Assembly (NCBI GenBank): GCA_900129675.1
Contig: FSRD01000001.1
Coordinates: 124,001-188,000 of the forward strand
Direction: 5' to 3'
Length of the DNA stretch: 64,000 nucleotides
Source of the DNA: Bradyrhizobium erythrophlei
GTDB taxonomy: Bacteria; Pseudomonadota; Alphaproteobacteria; Rhizobiales; Xanthobacteraceae
The notes under the pieces: generated by a model
The model's database searches: none
What the model was told of the DNA's origin: nothing
Seen by the model: the letters and a program-made list of their open reading frames with translations, nothing else
In this document: positions 17,360 through 25,724 of the stretch, piece after piece
Layout: each line of letters begins with the position of its first letter
Position numbering within the stretch: the first letter of the stretch is position 1
Translations under genes and position numbers: made by a program

Positions 17360-17779
17360 GCCAAGGGATGAAGAACCGAGGGTCGCTCAGGTCCAAGACT
17401 GCAGAGGTCGAAGATTTGAGAGGCCAGCATCTCTCTCAAGAGATGCCGTTGAAGGTGTCTGCATCCTTTGCAACCGTGACTGGCAGCCGGAGGCGAACCG
17501 GCGCACCCCGCTCTCAACGGGGGACGCGACTTAAAGCAACGACGGATCGGGCTTTTTTGGTCTCTACCGGCATTCCAACGCCGGCGCGGGCTACTGAAAA
17601 GGCTTGTCCTTCATTGCCAGGTGTGCGGGCGGGATCATTCCCAACCAATCCACGGCAGCACAGTCTGGTTTGAGTCTTGTGGCTTCGTTGCGCCTCCAAA
17701 GCGCGATGTGGCCGGGGCGCTCATACCCGACATCATTTTTTGAACGGATCCCCGTCGCTGGGCCGTTTGGGAGAGTGCT
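17360..17779 (+). ncRNA. Structured 5' leader of ornithine decarboxylase, candidate speF-type RNA
   Basis: About 420 bases without a convincing gene directly precede the decarboxylase start. Consecutive hairpins are seen: GCATCTCT/AGAGATGC (17427-17434, 17439-17446), GCCGG/CCGGC (17486-17490, 17498-17502), CCCCG/CGGGG (17506-17510, 17518-17522) and CCGGC/GCCGG (17567-17571, 17580-17584), plus a T-rich run at 17553-17558. Alphaproteobacterial ornithine decarboxylase genes are known to carry the conserved speF leader RNA motif in this position. The identity is inferred from position and structure. The stretch 17095-17359 before it holds nothing I recognise. Confidence 0.5.
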
Positions 17780-18922
17780 ATGACCGAACGTATTCAGGAA
17801 TTCCTGCGTCACCGTCGCAGCGAGGGCCAGGACACCGAGCCTTGCCTCGTGGTCGACCTCGAAGTCGTGCGTGACAACTACCAGACCTTCGCCAAGGCGT
17901 TGCCGGACAGCCGCGTGTTCTACGCGGTGAAGGCAAACCCGGCGCCGGAGGTGCTGTCGCTGCTGGCCTCGATGGGCTCGTGCTTCGACACCGCGACCGT
18001 TGCCGAAATCGAAATGGCGCTGGCCGCGGGCGCAACGCCCGACCGCGTCTCCTATGGCAACACTATCAAGAAGGAGCGCGACATCGCGCGTGCCTTCGCG
18101 CTCGGCATTCGCCTGTTCGCGGTCGACTGCGCCGCCGAGGTCGAGAAGGTCGCCCGTGCCGCCCCCGGCGCAAAGGTGTTCTGCCGCATTCTCTATGACT
18201 GCGCAGGCGCCGAATGGCCGCTGTCGCGCAAGTTCGGCTGCGATCCGGAGATGGCGGTCGAGGTGCTCGACCTCGCCAAGCGTCTGGGTCTGGAGCCGTG
18301 CGGCATCTCGTTCCATGTCGGCTCGCAGCAGCGCAAGGTGAAGGCGTGGGATCGTGCCCTGTCGATGGCCTCGACGGTGTTCCGTGACTGCGCCGAGCGC
18401 GGGATCAACCTCACCATGGTCAACATGGGCGGCGGATTCCCGACCAAGTACCTCAAGGACGTTCCTCCGGTCGTGCAATACGGCCGGTCGATCTTCCGCG
18501 CGCTGCGCAAGCATTTCGGCAACCAGATCCCGGAGACCATCATCGAGCCGGGACGCGGCATGGTCGGCAATGCCGGCATCATCGAGACCGAAGTCGTCCT
18601 GATCTCCAGGAAGAGCGACGAGGATGAGGTGCGCTGGGTGTATCTCGACATCGGCAAGTTCGGCGGTCTCGCCGAGACGATGGACGAGTCGATCCGCTAC
18701 GCCATCCGTACCCCGCATGACGGGGCGGACATGACGCCGTGCGTGCTCGCGGGTCCGACCTGCGATTCCGCCGACGTGCTGTACGAGAAGATGCCGTATC
18801 CGCTCCCGGTGACGCTCGAGATCGGCGACAAGCTGCTGATCGAAGGCACCGGGGCCTATACGTCGACTTACTCGGCGGTGGCGTTCAACGGCATCCCGCC
18901 GTTGCGGACCTACCACATCTAA
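17780..18922 (+). CDS. Ornithine decarboxylase (fold III, PLP)
   Basis: 380 residues; ATG at 17780 with GGGAGAG upstream. It makes putrescine from ornithine; some relatives also use lysine. PLP lysine K51 in FYAVKANP, the HVGSQ phosphate region, a Gly-rich MVNMGGGFP stretch, EPGRGMVG, and the active-site cysteine in GPTCDSADVL. Size matches the eukaryotic-type alphaproteobacterial enzyme. It leads a polyamine cluster ending in homospermidine synthase, which consumes putrescine, so ornithine is the better substrate guess. Long structured leader upstream, likely to give feedback control. Confidence 0.92.
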   Translation: MTERIQEFLRHRRSEGQDTEPCLVVDLEVVRDNYQTFAKALPDSRVFYAVKANPAPEVLSLLASMGSCFDTATVAEIEMALAAGATPDRVSYGNTIKKERDIARAFALGIRLFAVDCAAEVEKVARAAPGAKVFCRILYDCAGAEWPLSRKFGCDPEMAVEVLDLAKRLGLEPCGISFHVGSQQRKVKAWDRALSMASTVFRDCAERGINLTMVNMGGGFPTKYLKDVPPVVQYGRSIFRALRKHFGNQIPETIIEPGRGMVGNAGIIETEVVLISRKSDEDEVRWVYLDIGKFGGLAETMDESIRYAIRTPHDGADMTPCVLAGPTCDSADVLYEKMPYPLPVTLEIGDKLLIEGTGAYTSTYSAVAFNGIPPLRTYHI

Positions 18923-19044
18923 GCTGCCTCCTCTGAGGCCTGACTAACCGGGAGCCGGCTTGCCGGCTCCCATCCCCTCATTTGCGAATTTTTCTGACAG
19001 CGCTCCGCGGCGTGCCCCGCCGTTGGAGTGAGGGCTGACGTGCC

Positions 19045-19647
19045 ATGACTGCTTTGCGGAACACCCCGATTACCCTCATACCTGACGCCGCTCCGTTCGC
19101 GATCCGTGCGGAGCGAGCTTCAGACGTCGTTGCGCGCGAAGCGCTGCTGGATGCCTGCTTTGGCGACAACCGCCATACGCGCACCTGCCAGCGCCTGCGC
19201 GACGGACGCGCGCCCGCCGAAGGCCTTGCCCTCTCGGTCGTGCGCCAGGGTCGGTTGGTCGGAACCGTGCGGTTGTGGCACGTCAGCGCGGGGGGCAAGC
19301 CAGCGCTGATGCTGGGGCCGCTGGCGGTGGACGGCACCTGCCGCGGCCTCGGCATCGGCGCCGCACTGATGGACCACGCGCTGGCTGTCGCCAGGGCGCG
19401 CGGCCATGGCGCCGTGATCCTGCTCGGCGACGCGCCCTATTACGCCCGCTTCGGCTTCACGGCCGGCAAGACCGGCGCGCTATCGCTGCCCGGCCCGTTC
19501 GAGCGCGACCGCCTGCTCGGCCTTGAGCTGCGCGAGGGCGCGCTCGATGGCGCCTGGGGCATGATTGCCCCGACCGGCGCGTTGTTGCTCAGGCCCAAGG
19601 CACTCAGGGCGAAGCGCGCGCGGCATGTCGTGCCGCAGGCGGCGTAA
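19045..19647 (+). CDS. GNAT N-acetyltransferase (YhbS-like)
   Basis: 200 residues. The acetyl-CoA motif A is seen as LMLGPLAVDGTCRGLGIGAALMDHAL, here in two parts: LGPLAV and the pyrophosphate loop CRGLGIGAAL (about residues 94-104). The later ILLGDAPYYARFGF is typical of the YhbS/COG3153 branch. The N-terminal half carries the RLRDGRAPAEGLALSVV region. It is between ornithine decarboxylase and RidA in the same direction, so acetylation of a polyamine or amino acid is possible, but the branch is broad and the substrate is unknown. Confidence 0.88.
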   Translation: MTALRNTPITLIPDAAPFAIRAERASDVVAREALLDACFGDNRHTRTCQRLRDGRAPAEGLALSVVRQGRLVGTVRLWHVSAGGKPALMLGPLAVDGTCRGLGIGAALMDHALAVARARGHGAVILLGDAPYYARFGFTAGKTGALSLPGPFERDRLLGLELREGALDGAWGMIAPTGALLLRPKALRAKRARHVVPQAA

Positions 19648-19748
19648 AACGCGCGCGATCGCTGCGCGTCGGTGTTGAGGCCTTGCGCGCGCCGGTGAAA
19701 ACCCCTTAAACCCGCGCCAATCCCGCCTTTCCACGCTCCGAGGTCCCG

Positions 19749-20138
19749 ATGCCCCGCCAGCTGATTTCCACAGGCTCGCCGCTTGAAAAGACTGTCGGCT
19801 ACAGCCGCGCCGTGATCGACGGCGATTTCGCGTTCGTCGCCGGAACCACCGGCTACGACTATGCCACCATGACCATGCCGGCCGACGTCACGAGCCAGTC
19901 ACGGAACTGCTTCAAGACCATCGAGGCCGCCCTCAAAGAGGGCGGCTTCGCAATGGCAGATATCGTCCGCGCGACCTACTACGTCACCGACGCCAAAAAC
20001 ATCGAGGCCCACTTCGCGGTCTGTGGCGAGATCCTTGGCAACATTCGTCCCGCGGCGACGCTGCTGGTCGTCGCCGCGCTGGCAAAGCCCGAGATGAAGG
20101 TCGAGATCGAAGTGACCGCCAAGCGCCGCAGCGCCTGA
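19749..20138 (+). CDS. RidA-family protein
   Basis: 129 residues, the usual single-domain size. Rid proteins hydrolyse reactive enamine/imine intermediates made by PLP enzymes. Seen are the N-terminal GYSRAVIDGDFAFVAGTTG, the middle FKTIEAALKEGG, and the closing RPAATLLVVAAL-KPEMKVEIEV. The Arg of the RPA motif, needed for imine binding, is present. It lies 48 bp upstream of homospermidine synthase and downstream of a PLP decarboxylase, a fitting context. Subfamily RidA versus Rid1-7 not resolved. Confidence 0.9.
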   Translation: MPRQLISTGSPLEKTVGYSRAVIDGDFAFVAGTTGYDYATMTMPADVTSQSRNCFKTIEAALKEGGFAMADIVRATYYVTDAKNIEAHFAVCGEILGNIRPAATLLVVAALAKPEMKVEIEVTAKRRSA

Positions 20139-20186
20139 TCCACCCCTCACCATTTGTCCGCCAGAACTTTCCGGAGAAACCATCCC

Positions 20187-21629
20187 ATGAGCCCCGCCTC
20201 GCAGATCTACGCGAAGATTACCGGCCCCATCGTCATGGTCGGCTTCGGCTCCATCGGCAAAGGCACCTTGCCGATGATCGAGCGGCATCTCGATTACGAC
20301 AAGTCGCGCATCACGGTGATCGATCCCAAGGACGAGGGCCGTAAGGCACATTGCGAGATGCATAATGTAAGATTCATCCAGCAGGGCCTGACCAAGGACA
20401 ATTATCGCGACTTGCTGACCCCGCTGCTCACTGAAGGCGGCGGCCAGGGTTTTTGCGTCAATCTCTCGGTCGATACCGGCTCCACCGACATCATGGAGCT
20501 CTGCAACGAACTTGGCGCCCTTTATATCGACACCGTCAACGAGCCTTGGCACGGCTTCTATTTCGATTCTTCGAAGGGCCCGGAAGCGCGCTCAAACTAC
20601 GCCCTTCGCGAAGTGACGCTGGCCGCCAAGAAGGCGCGCCCCGCGGGCTCGACGACGGCCGTCTCCTGCTGTGGCGCTAATCCCGGCATGGTCTCTTTCT
20701 TCGTCAAGCAGGCGCTACTCAATGTCGCCGCTGATCTGAAGCTCAATGCCCCCAAGCCGAAGACCAAAGCCGAATGGGCCGACTTGATGCGGCAGGCTGG
20801 TGTCAAGGGCATCCACATCGCCGAACGCGACACCCAGCGCTCCAAGTCGCCGAAAGAGCCGGACGTCTTCGTCAACACCTGGTCGGTGGAAGGCTTCCTG
20901 TCGGAAGGCGTGCAGCCGTCCGAACTCGGTTGGGGCACCCATGAAAAATGGATGCCCGAGAATGCGCGTACCCACCAAGCTGGCTGCGGCGCAGCCATCT
21001 ATCTGATGCAGCCCGGCGCCAACACGCGCGTGCGCACCTGGTGCCCGACCCGCGGCGCGCAGTATGGCTTCCTCGTCACCCACAACGAGTCGATCTCGAT
21101 CTCCGATTACTTCACGGTGCGTGACGCATCGGACACGGCGATCTATCGGCCGACCTGCCACTATGCCTATCATCCGGCTGACGATGCCGTGCTGTCGCTG
21201 CATGAAATGTTCGGCCGCGCAGCGAAGATGCAGGAAAAGCACCACATCCTCGATGAGAATGAGATCGTCGATGGCATCGACGAACTCGGCGTGCTTCTGT
21301 TCGGCCATGACAACAATGCCTACTGGTACGGCTCGCAGCTCTCCATCGAAGAGACCCGCAAACTCGCGCCCTATCAGAACGCCACCGGCCTGCAAGTGAC
21401 CTCCGCCGTGCTCGGCGGCATCGTGTGGGCGCTGGAAAACCCTAACGAAGGCATCGTCGAAGCCGACGAGATGGATTTCGATCGTCTGTTGGAAATCCAG
21501 ATGCCGTATCTCGGCCCGGTGAAGGGTTTCTACACCGACTGGACGCCGCTGTCGGACCGGCCCGGCCTGTTCCCGGAAGACATCGACACCTCGGATCCCT
21601 GGCAATTCCGCAACGTGCTGGTGCGGTGA
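20187..21629 (+). CDS. hss: Homospermidine synthase
   Basis: 480 residues from the ATG at 20187, with CCGGAGAAA upstream. It condenses two putrescines (or putrescine and spermidine) to sym-homospermidine using NAD+ as a prosthetic group, cytoplasmic. Rossmann N-terminus PIVMVGFGSIGKGTLP (residues about 14-29), CCGANPGMVSFFVKQAL, and the long conserved central region with the tryptophan-rich WYGSQLS. Length equals that of the Blastochloris/Rhizobium enzyme. With ornithine decarboxylase upstream this makes a two-step pathway from ornithine. Confidence 0.95.
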   Translation: MSPASQIYAKITGPIVMVGFGSIGKGTLPMIERHLDYDKSRITVIDPKDEGRKAHCEMHNVRFIQQGLTKDNYRDLLTPLLTEGGGQGFCVNLSVDTGSTDIMELCNELGALYIDTVNEPWHGFYFDSSKGPEARSNYALREVTLAAKKARPAGSTTAVSCCGANPGMVSFFVKQALLNVAADLKLNAPKPKTKAEWADLMRQAGVKGIHIAERDTQRSKSPKEPDVFVNTWSVEGFLSEGVQPSELGWGTHEKWMPENARTHQAGCGAAIYLMQPGANTRVRTWCPTRGAQYGFLVTHNESISISDYFTVRDASDTAIYRPTCHYAYHPADDAVLSLHEMFGRAAKMQEKHHILDENEIVDGIDELGVLLFGHDNNAYWYGSQLSIEETRKLAPYQNATGLQVTSAVLGGIVWALENPNEGIVEADEMDFDRLLEIQMPYLGPVKGFYTDWTPLSDRPGLFPEDIDTSDPWQFRNVLVR

Positions 21630-21767
21630 ACCAGCGAGGCTTCTGAGCAGAAGCCGGCCGGTTCCTGGCGACCTATCCACAGCCATGAGAAGAGCGATGA
21701 TGACGCGCTTGTCATCGCCGCGTTATCTTCACGCCGGGGTAGTGACCGACTCACCCGCGGGCACGAC

Positions 21768-22022
21768 ATGAATCATGCATCACTTCTCAATCCGTTCCAC
21801 CTGAACCAGGAGCCGGCCAGGCCGGTCCGGATCGTCAATCGAGCGGTAGCGCGATCGAGGCCGGTCTGCTCAAGCTGCCAGTCCGACGACATTATCGCCC
21901 ACGCCACCGTTCAGTGGAGCAACGAATCGCAGGAATGGGAACTGGCCAGCACCTTCGGTCGGCCGACCCATTGCAATCACTGCGACGGCGCATGCGAGAT
22001 CACCTGGTTGCCTTTGAAATAG
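21768..22022 (+). CDS. Small zinc-ribbon-like protein, unknown
   Basis: 84 residues. Two Cys pairs, CSSCQSD (about 35-41) and HCNHCDG (about 68-74), are spaced like a zinc ribbon, with an intervening strand-like ATVQWSNESQEWELAS. The first 30 residues are basic and lack structure. No family recognised. The Shine-Dalgarno is weak. It is alone, 138 bp after hss. Confidence 0.6.
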   Translation: MNHASLLNPFHLNQEPARPVRIVNRAVARSRPVCSSCQSDDIIAHATVQWSNESQEWELASTFGRPTHCNHCDGACEITWLPLK

Positions 22023-22191
22023 CTTCACTGTGAGGGCAGAAGCTGACAAACGACCCGACTCAGGATGCGGGATCAATGGTAACCGGGGATTAATCACATC
22101 GCGCCATTCTGAGGGGTACCTTGTTCTGCGAGGACTCGGAACCGTCGCCGCAGCCTCATTCCAGCGACGGCTCCAAAGTGGAGCGATGCAC

Positions 22192-22410
22192 ATGCGCGCC
22201 ATGATCGCCATCATGCTGTCGGCAGCGACGCTTGCCGCCTGTACGCCCGAGAATAATGACGTGACCGGGTCGATCGGAACCTGCGTCAGGAAGCTTTATA
22301 GCGCCTACAATCCCAAGGACATGAAGCAGTGTGTCGGTGCCTGCATCGCCTGCGAAAGCGGCGTCGTCACGACCTGCTCGACCTCCTGCACGCTCAAGGG
22401 CGCGCAGTAA
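22192..22410 (+). CDS. Small Cys-rich lipoprotein, unknown
   Basis: 72 residues from the ATG at 22192 (GTGGAG 8 bases upstream; ATG at 22186 is the alternative). Hydrophobic MRAMIAIMLSAATLAAC gives a lipobox LAAC with cleavage before the Cys at residue 17. The mature part has eight more cysteines, in GTCVRKLY, QCVGACIACESG and TTCSTSCTLK, suggesting disulfides in the periplasm or metal binding. No family recognised. It converges on the acetoacetate decarboxylase gene with only 13 bp between. Confidence 0.62.
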   Translation: MRAMIAIMLSAATLAACTPENNDVTGSIGTCVRKLYSAYNPKDMKQCVGACIACESGVVTTCSTSCTLKGAQ

Positions 22411-22423
22411 CCCGCCTGCGGCG

Positions 22424-23164
22424 TTACTTCGCCATATAATCGAACGCCACCGTCCCCAGCCCCAGCGTCAGATCCGCCTTGAAGTGCAGCGCCGCGATCA
22501 CCTCGCGCACCGGCAGCCGCGCCACGTCGCAGAGTGCATGGGGAAACAGACCGAGCGCGGCCGGGCCGGTCCAGGCTTCCTTCAGCGTGATGTCCTCGAG
22601 ATGGAAGCGCACCAGTTCGCAGATCCGCGGCGTGCCGTCGACATGCGGGATGATCTTCAAAATGAAGTTCGGCGCCTTCAGGCTCTTCAGCACGGTGTCG
22701 TGATCGACCGGGCGGTGCTTGTAGCCCATGGTGGCTGAGGCGCAGAGCACCGAACCGTAATGCAGCGCGCCGACCAGCACGTCGCTCTCGACGGCGATCT
22801 TCGGCGACGCCAGCTTTTTCGGAAATCCCCAGAGCTCGCGGCCGCCGGCGATCGGGCCTTCGTCGTCCAGGTACATCGCATGGGTATAGCCGCCCTCGAC
22901 GCCGTCGAGGCGGACCGGGATCACCTGCCCGGTTTCGGTGTAATCGCCGAAGCCGGTGGAATCCGGCATGCGGATGAATTCGTATTTGACGACCGAATCA
23001 ACAATCTCGAGCGGTTCCGGCACCACGGCGGCCAGCGCTTCCGGATCGGTCCGGTAGGTGATGATGAAATATTCGCGGTTGTAGAAACGATAAGGCCCTG
23101 GCGGAAACGAAGGGTTGGTCAGCGGCATCGAATACGCGGTTCGCCTGACATCGTCGATCTTCAT
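22424..23164 (-). CDS. adc: Acetoacetate decarboxylase
   Basis: 246 residues from the ATG at 23164 (GAGG six bases before it; ATG at 23176 possible). It decarboxylates acetoacetate to acetone through a Schiff base on lysine. The catalytic region is seen as [14 protein letters not shown]; of the pair KK the first by comparison with the clostridial enzyme is the Schiff-base lysine, its neighbour lowering its pKa. Also [20 protein letters not shown] at the N-terminus and the motif [10 protein letters not shown]. Length is standard. No acetoacetate transferase is nearby. Confidence 0.92.
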   Translation of the reverse strand: MKIDDVRRTAYSMPLTNPSFPPGPYRFYNREYFIITYRTDPEALAAVVPEPLEIVDSVVKYEFIRMPDSTGFGDYTETGQVIPVRLDGVEGGYTHAMYLDDEGPIAGGRELWGFPKKLASPKIAVESDVLVGALHYGSVLCASATMGYKHRPVDHDTVLKSLKAPNFILKIIPHVDGTPRICELVRFHLEDITLKEAWTGPAALGLFPHALCDVARLPVREVIAALHFKADLTLGLGTVAFDYMAK

Positions 23165-23292
23165 TGCTTGCCTCATGGTGTCGCCCTCGCTTTCACGCGA
23201 TGAGCGATTATGGGGCAGCCAGGTGACACAGGCGAGACTGTAAAATCGGCAAGCCAGTCAAAACGGCGTCAGAGATCGATGCGTCGTAGACC

Positions 23293-23383
23293 GTAGGTGG
23301 GCAAAGCGAAGCGTGCCCACCATTGAAGACGACGATGTGGATAGATGGTGGGCACGGCGCAAGGGCGCCTTTGCCCACCCTAC
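23293..23383. repeat. Inverted repeat (gtaggtgggcaaag / ctttgcccaccctac type)
   Basis: The left arm at 23293-23323 contains GTAGGTGGGCAAAGCG and CGTGCCCACCAT; the right arm at 23345-23383 contains ATGGTGGGCACGGCG and GCGCCTTTGCCCACCCTAC. The arms pair over about 30 bases with a spacer of 21. It is in the space upstream of the acetoacetate decarboxylase gene and beyond the end of the 23416-23760 gene. Confidence 0.75.
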
Positions 23384-23415
23384 ACCGCGCCCCGGGATGA
23401 CAAGGTGGGGAAACC

Positions 23416-23760
23416 CTACTTCTCCTTGATCGGCGGCGCGGTCTTTTCCGCTGGCGCCGGCGGCAGCGCGGGCTCAACGCCCCTCTTCTGTGCTTCGGCA
23501 TCCGGACGGGCCGGCTGCGGCGGAACGTTGGACGGCCGTGTACCCGTCGTGACCGGCTCGGCCGGAGCCTGCGGTTTGGTCTCCGCGCCCGGCGTCGACT
23601 GCAACGGCGGTGTTGCCTGCGCCATTTGCTGCGAACCTTGGGTTTTGAGTTGGGCCAGCGAAAGGCCAGAAATCACCAGTCCGGTCGCGACCAGCGCGGT
23701 CGCGAGCAGAAGATCCTTCGCGTAGCCGCGTTTCCTGTCCTCGGGAGACATATCGTTCAC
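23416..23760 (-). CDS. Single-span membrane protein with Pro-rich tail, unknown
   Basis: 114 residues. A charged N-terminus (MNDMSPEDRKRGYAKD) is followed by one hydrophobic segment (LLLATALVATGLVISGLSLA, about residues 17-36). The rest is low-complexity Pro/Ala/Gln/Glu sequence. Probably an inner-membrane anchor with a disordered periplasmic tail. No family recognised. It follows MgtC at a distance of about 95 bp in the same direction. Confidence 0.6.
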   Translation of the reverse strand: MNDMSPEDRKRGYAKDLLLATALVATGLVISGLSLAQLKTQGSQQMAQATPPLQSTPGAETKPQAPAEPVTTGTRPSNVPPQPARPDAEAQKRGVEPALPPAPAEKTAPPIKEK

Positions 23761-23854
23761 CGCAAAATTGTTCGCGATATCAACGATTCCGGCGGCGCAT
23801 GGTTCCGGCGGCGCAGCGCCCGGAAAGCTTGCGAAAATGCCTCAAAAGCAGCGA

Positions 23855-24571
23855 TTAGTCCTTGGTATTCAGTTCCCAGGTGGCGTGCCGAACGCCGGGC
23901 TGCCGCTCCAGATCGGCGGCCACCGTGTCCAGCTCTTTGGGATCGATGGCGGTCGAGACCAGCGTCGCCACGATCTCCAGCAGATCGTCGCCATGTTCGG
24001 CGACTTCGACATCTGCGACCGGATATTTGGCGCTTTCCAGCCTCTCCACCAGATGGTCGCGCATGCCAGGCAATGCTGCCGGGGTGACCGCGAGCTTGAA
24101 GTAATAGGTCGCCTCCGACGAGCGCTCGTCGAGCGGAATGCGGTTGATGGCGTTCACCAGCGGGCGCAGCAGGGTGTTGCCGGCGAGCACGAACACGGTG
24201 AGCGCCGTCGCCTGCGCGATCATGTCGGCGCCGGCGCAGGAACCGACCGCGGCGGAGGCCCACAACGTCGCCGCGGTATTGAGGCCGCGCACGTCCATGC
24301 CCTGCTTCATGATGACGCCGGCGCCAAGGAAGCCGATCCCCGAAACGACGTAGGCAATCACCCGCACCGCGCCGTCGGCCCCGTTCAGATGCATCGCCAG
24401 ATCGACGAAGGCGGCCGCACCAACGGCGACCAGCACATTGGTGCGCAGCCCCGCGGTGCGCTGCCGGTACTGCCGTTCGGCGCCGATCAGGGTGCCCAGA
24501 ATGAACGCCGCCGCCAGGCTGATCAGCGTGTCGAGAAAATCGGCCGTCTGGAAGGTGGTCAGGAATCGCAT
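23855..24571 (-). CDS. MgtC/SapB-family membrane protein
   Basis: 238 residues. Four hydrophobic segments in the first 150 residues carry family motifs: GTLIGAERQYRQRTAGLRTN is seen as LGTLIGAERQ and AGLRTNVLVAVGAA; then VSGIGFLGAGVIMK and GLNTAATLWASAAVG. A soluble ACT-like C-terminus (about 155-238) follows. MgtC proteins bind Mg-related or ATP-synthase partners and aid growth at low Mg2+ or low phosphate. It is complete. Its upstream region has a REP unit and the terminator-like hairpin of the WD40 gene. Confidence 0.92.
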   Translation of the reverse strand: MRFLTTFQTADFLDTLISLAAAFILGTLIGAERQYRQRTAGLRTNVLVAVGAAAFVDLAMHLNGADGAVRVIAYVVSGIGFLGAGVIMKQGMDVRGLNTAATLWASAAVGSCAGADMIAQATALTVFVLAGNTLLRPLVNAINRIPLDERSSEATYYFKLAVTPAALPGMRDHLVERLESAKYPVADVEVAEHGDDLLEIVATLVSTAIDPKELDTVAADLERQPGVRHATWELNTKD

Positions 24572-24582
24572 GCTGGCTTCCC

Positions 24583-24630
24583 AGAGCGTTTTCGAGCGCA
24601 GTGGATACCGGTTCGCGTGAAGAAAACGTG
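24583..24630. repeat. REP-like unit (agcgttttcgagcg...accggttcgcg)
   Basis: Same family as 16653-16684 but in the opposite orientation. AGCGTTTTC near the left end and GAAAACG near the right pair as an outer stem, with ACCGGTT inside. It is in the promoter space of mgtC. Confidence 0.65.
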
Positions 24631-24652
24631 TTAAAGCAAGAATCTAGAGTTT

Positions 24653-24675
24653 CGGTTCTGATTCAATCAGAACCG
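24653..24675 (-). terminator. Hairpin after the zinc operon
   Basis: CGGTTCTGAT (24653-24662) and ATCAGAACCG (24666-24675) form a perfect 10-bp stem with a 3-base loop. It lies 33 bp beyond the stop of the WD40 gene, the last gene of the zinc operon. There is no strong T run, so efficiency is uncertain. Confidence 0.5.
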
Positions 24676-24707
24676 AGGCCCCCTAGGCGAGAGACATGAC
24701 GGTCCTA

Positions 24708-25724
24708 TCACAACTCCAGCAACCCCGCGTCGCCATCCTCGGCGGCGTAGGCCAGCAGCGTACCCTTGGCGTTCCAGCCCAGCCCCGATACCGCGGCGCC
24801 GCCGTTCCGGCGCACCAAGATCTCCGCGCCGTCCTCGAGCCGCACCATCAGCACGGTGCCGTCGCTGTAGCCGGCCGCCAGAATATCCTGCTTCGGATGG
24901 CAGGCGACCGCGGAAACCCGTGCCTGCAACGGCGCCAGCATCGCCGGCTCCTTGCCCATCGGGCCATCCTTGCTGCCGAACGGCCAGACGATCACGGTAT
25001 CGGCGCCGGAGGTGGCGAGGCCCTTGCCGCCCGCGCTCCACGACATCGAACGGACGCGGCCGGGATAACCGCTCATCCGCATATGCCGGTTATCGGCCAG
25101 CCGCCAGCCATGCATCGCCGGCTCGTGCATCGCGGTGACCAGGAATTTGTTGTCCGGACTGAACGTTACCGCGAGATGCGAGCCGGCCCATTCCAGAAAC
25201 TCCGGCTGCGCGGCCATGTTGGGAAACCACAGCGTCACGCCGTTGTAGTGCGCGACCGCCAGCCGCAGGCCCTTTGGCGCGAACGCCAGCCCGCCGACCG
25301 TCGAGGGCATATCGAAGGATTTCTCTTCGCCCTTGCCGCTGCGCACATAGGCGGTCTTGCCGGCCGACCACGCCACCGCGCCGTCGGGTTGAAGCGCGAC
25401 ATTGTCGATCCAGCGCCGTTTGGCGTCGGTCGCCAGCAGCGTCACCTCGCCCTTGGCATTGAGGGCAACGACCTTGCCGTCATCGCCGCCCATGACGATG
25501 CGCGCGCCGTCGGACACCGCGCAGAGGATGCCGCCGCCATGAACGGGAGTTTGCGAAATATCGCCCCTGGCGCTGACCACGGACACGCTCTCCTCGGCGC
25601 CGACAAAGCAGGCGTTGTCGCCGAGGAAATGCACCGAGGTGACGGCGTGACCGAGCGGCAGCGGCCGCACTTTGTCGGTCACCGACACGATGGAGGCGGA
25701 TTCGCCCGGATCGAACTCTTTCAT
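24708..25724 (-). CDS. WD40-repeat protein linked to CobW
   Basis: 338 residues from the ATG at 25724, which shares a base with the CobW stop (TGATG). The start lacks a signal peptide, so the protein is cytoplasmic. Repeated WD-like units with strands such as AVTSVHFLGDNACFVGA, HLAVTFSPDNKFLVTAMHE, SAVACHPKQDILAAGYSDG and VSGLGWNAKGTLLAYAAEDG suggest a seven-blade propeller. It is translationally coupled to a zinc-type CobW GTPase at the end of a Zur-type operon, so it may be a scaffold or client in zinc allocation. It is not the periplasmic AztD chaperone, which carries a signal peptide. Confidence 0.85.
   Translation of the reverse strand: MKEFDPGESASIVSVTDKVRPLPLGHAVTSVHFLGDNACFVGAEESVSVVSARGDISQTPVHGGGILCAVSDGARIVMGGDDGKVVALNAKGEVTLLATDAKRRWIDNVALQPDGAVAWSAGKTAYVRSGKGEEKSFDMPSTVGGLAFAPKGLRLAVAHYNGVTLWFPNMAAQPEFLEWAGSHLAVTFSPDNKFLVTAMHEPAMHGWRLADNRHMRMSGYPGRVRSMSWSAGGKGLATSGADTVIVWPFGSKDGPMGKEPAMLAPLQARVSAVACHPKQDILAAGYSDGTVLMVRLEDGAEILVRRNGGAAVSGLGWNAKGTLLAYAAEDGDAGLLEL

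Noticed and set aside
17290..17673. 127-codon + strand frame in the ornithine decarboxylase leader
   Set aside because: No good ribosome site or recognisable protein; the region is better explained as structured RNA. A shorter leader peptide within it is not excluded.
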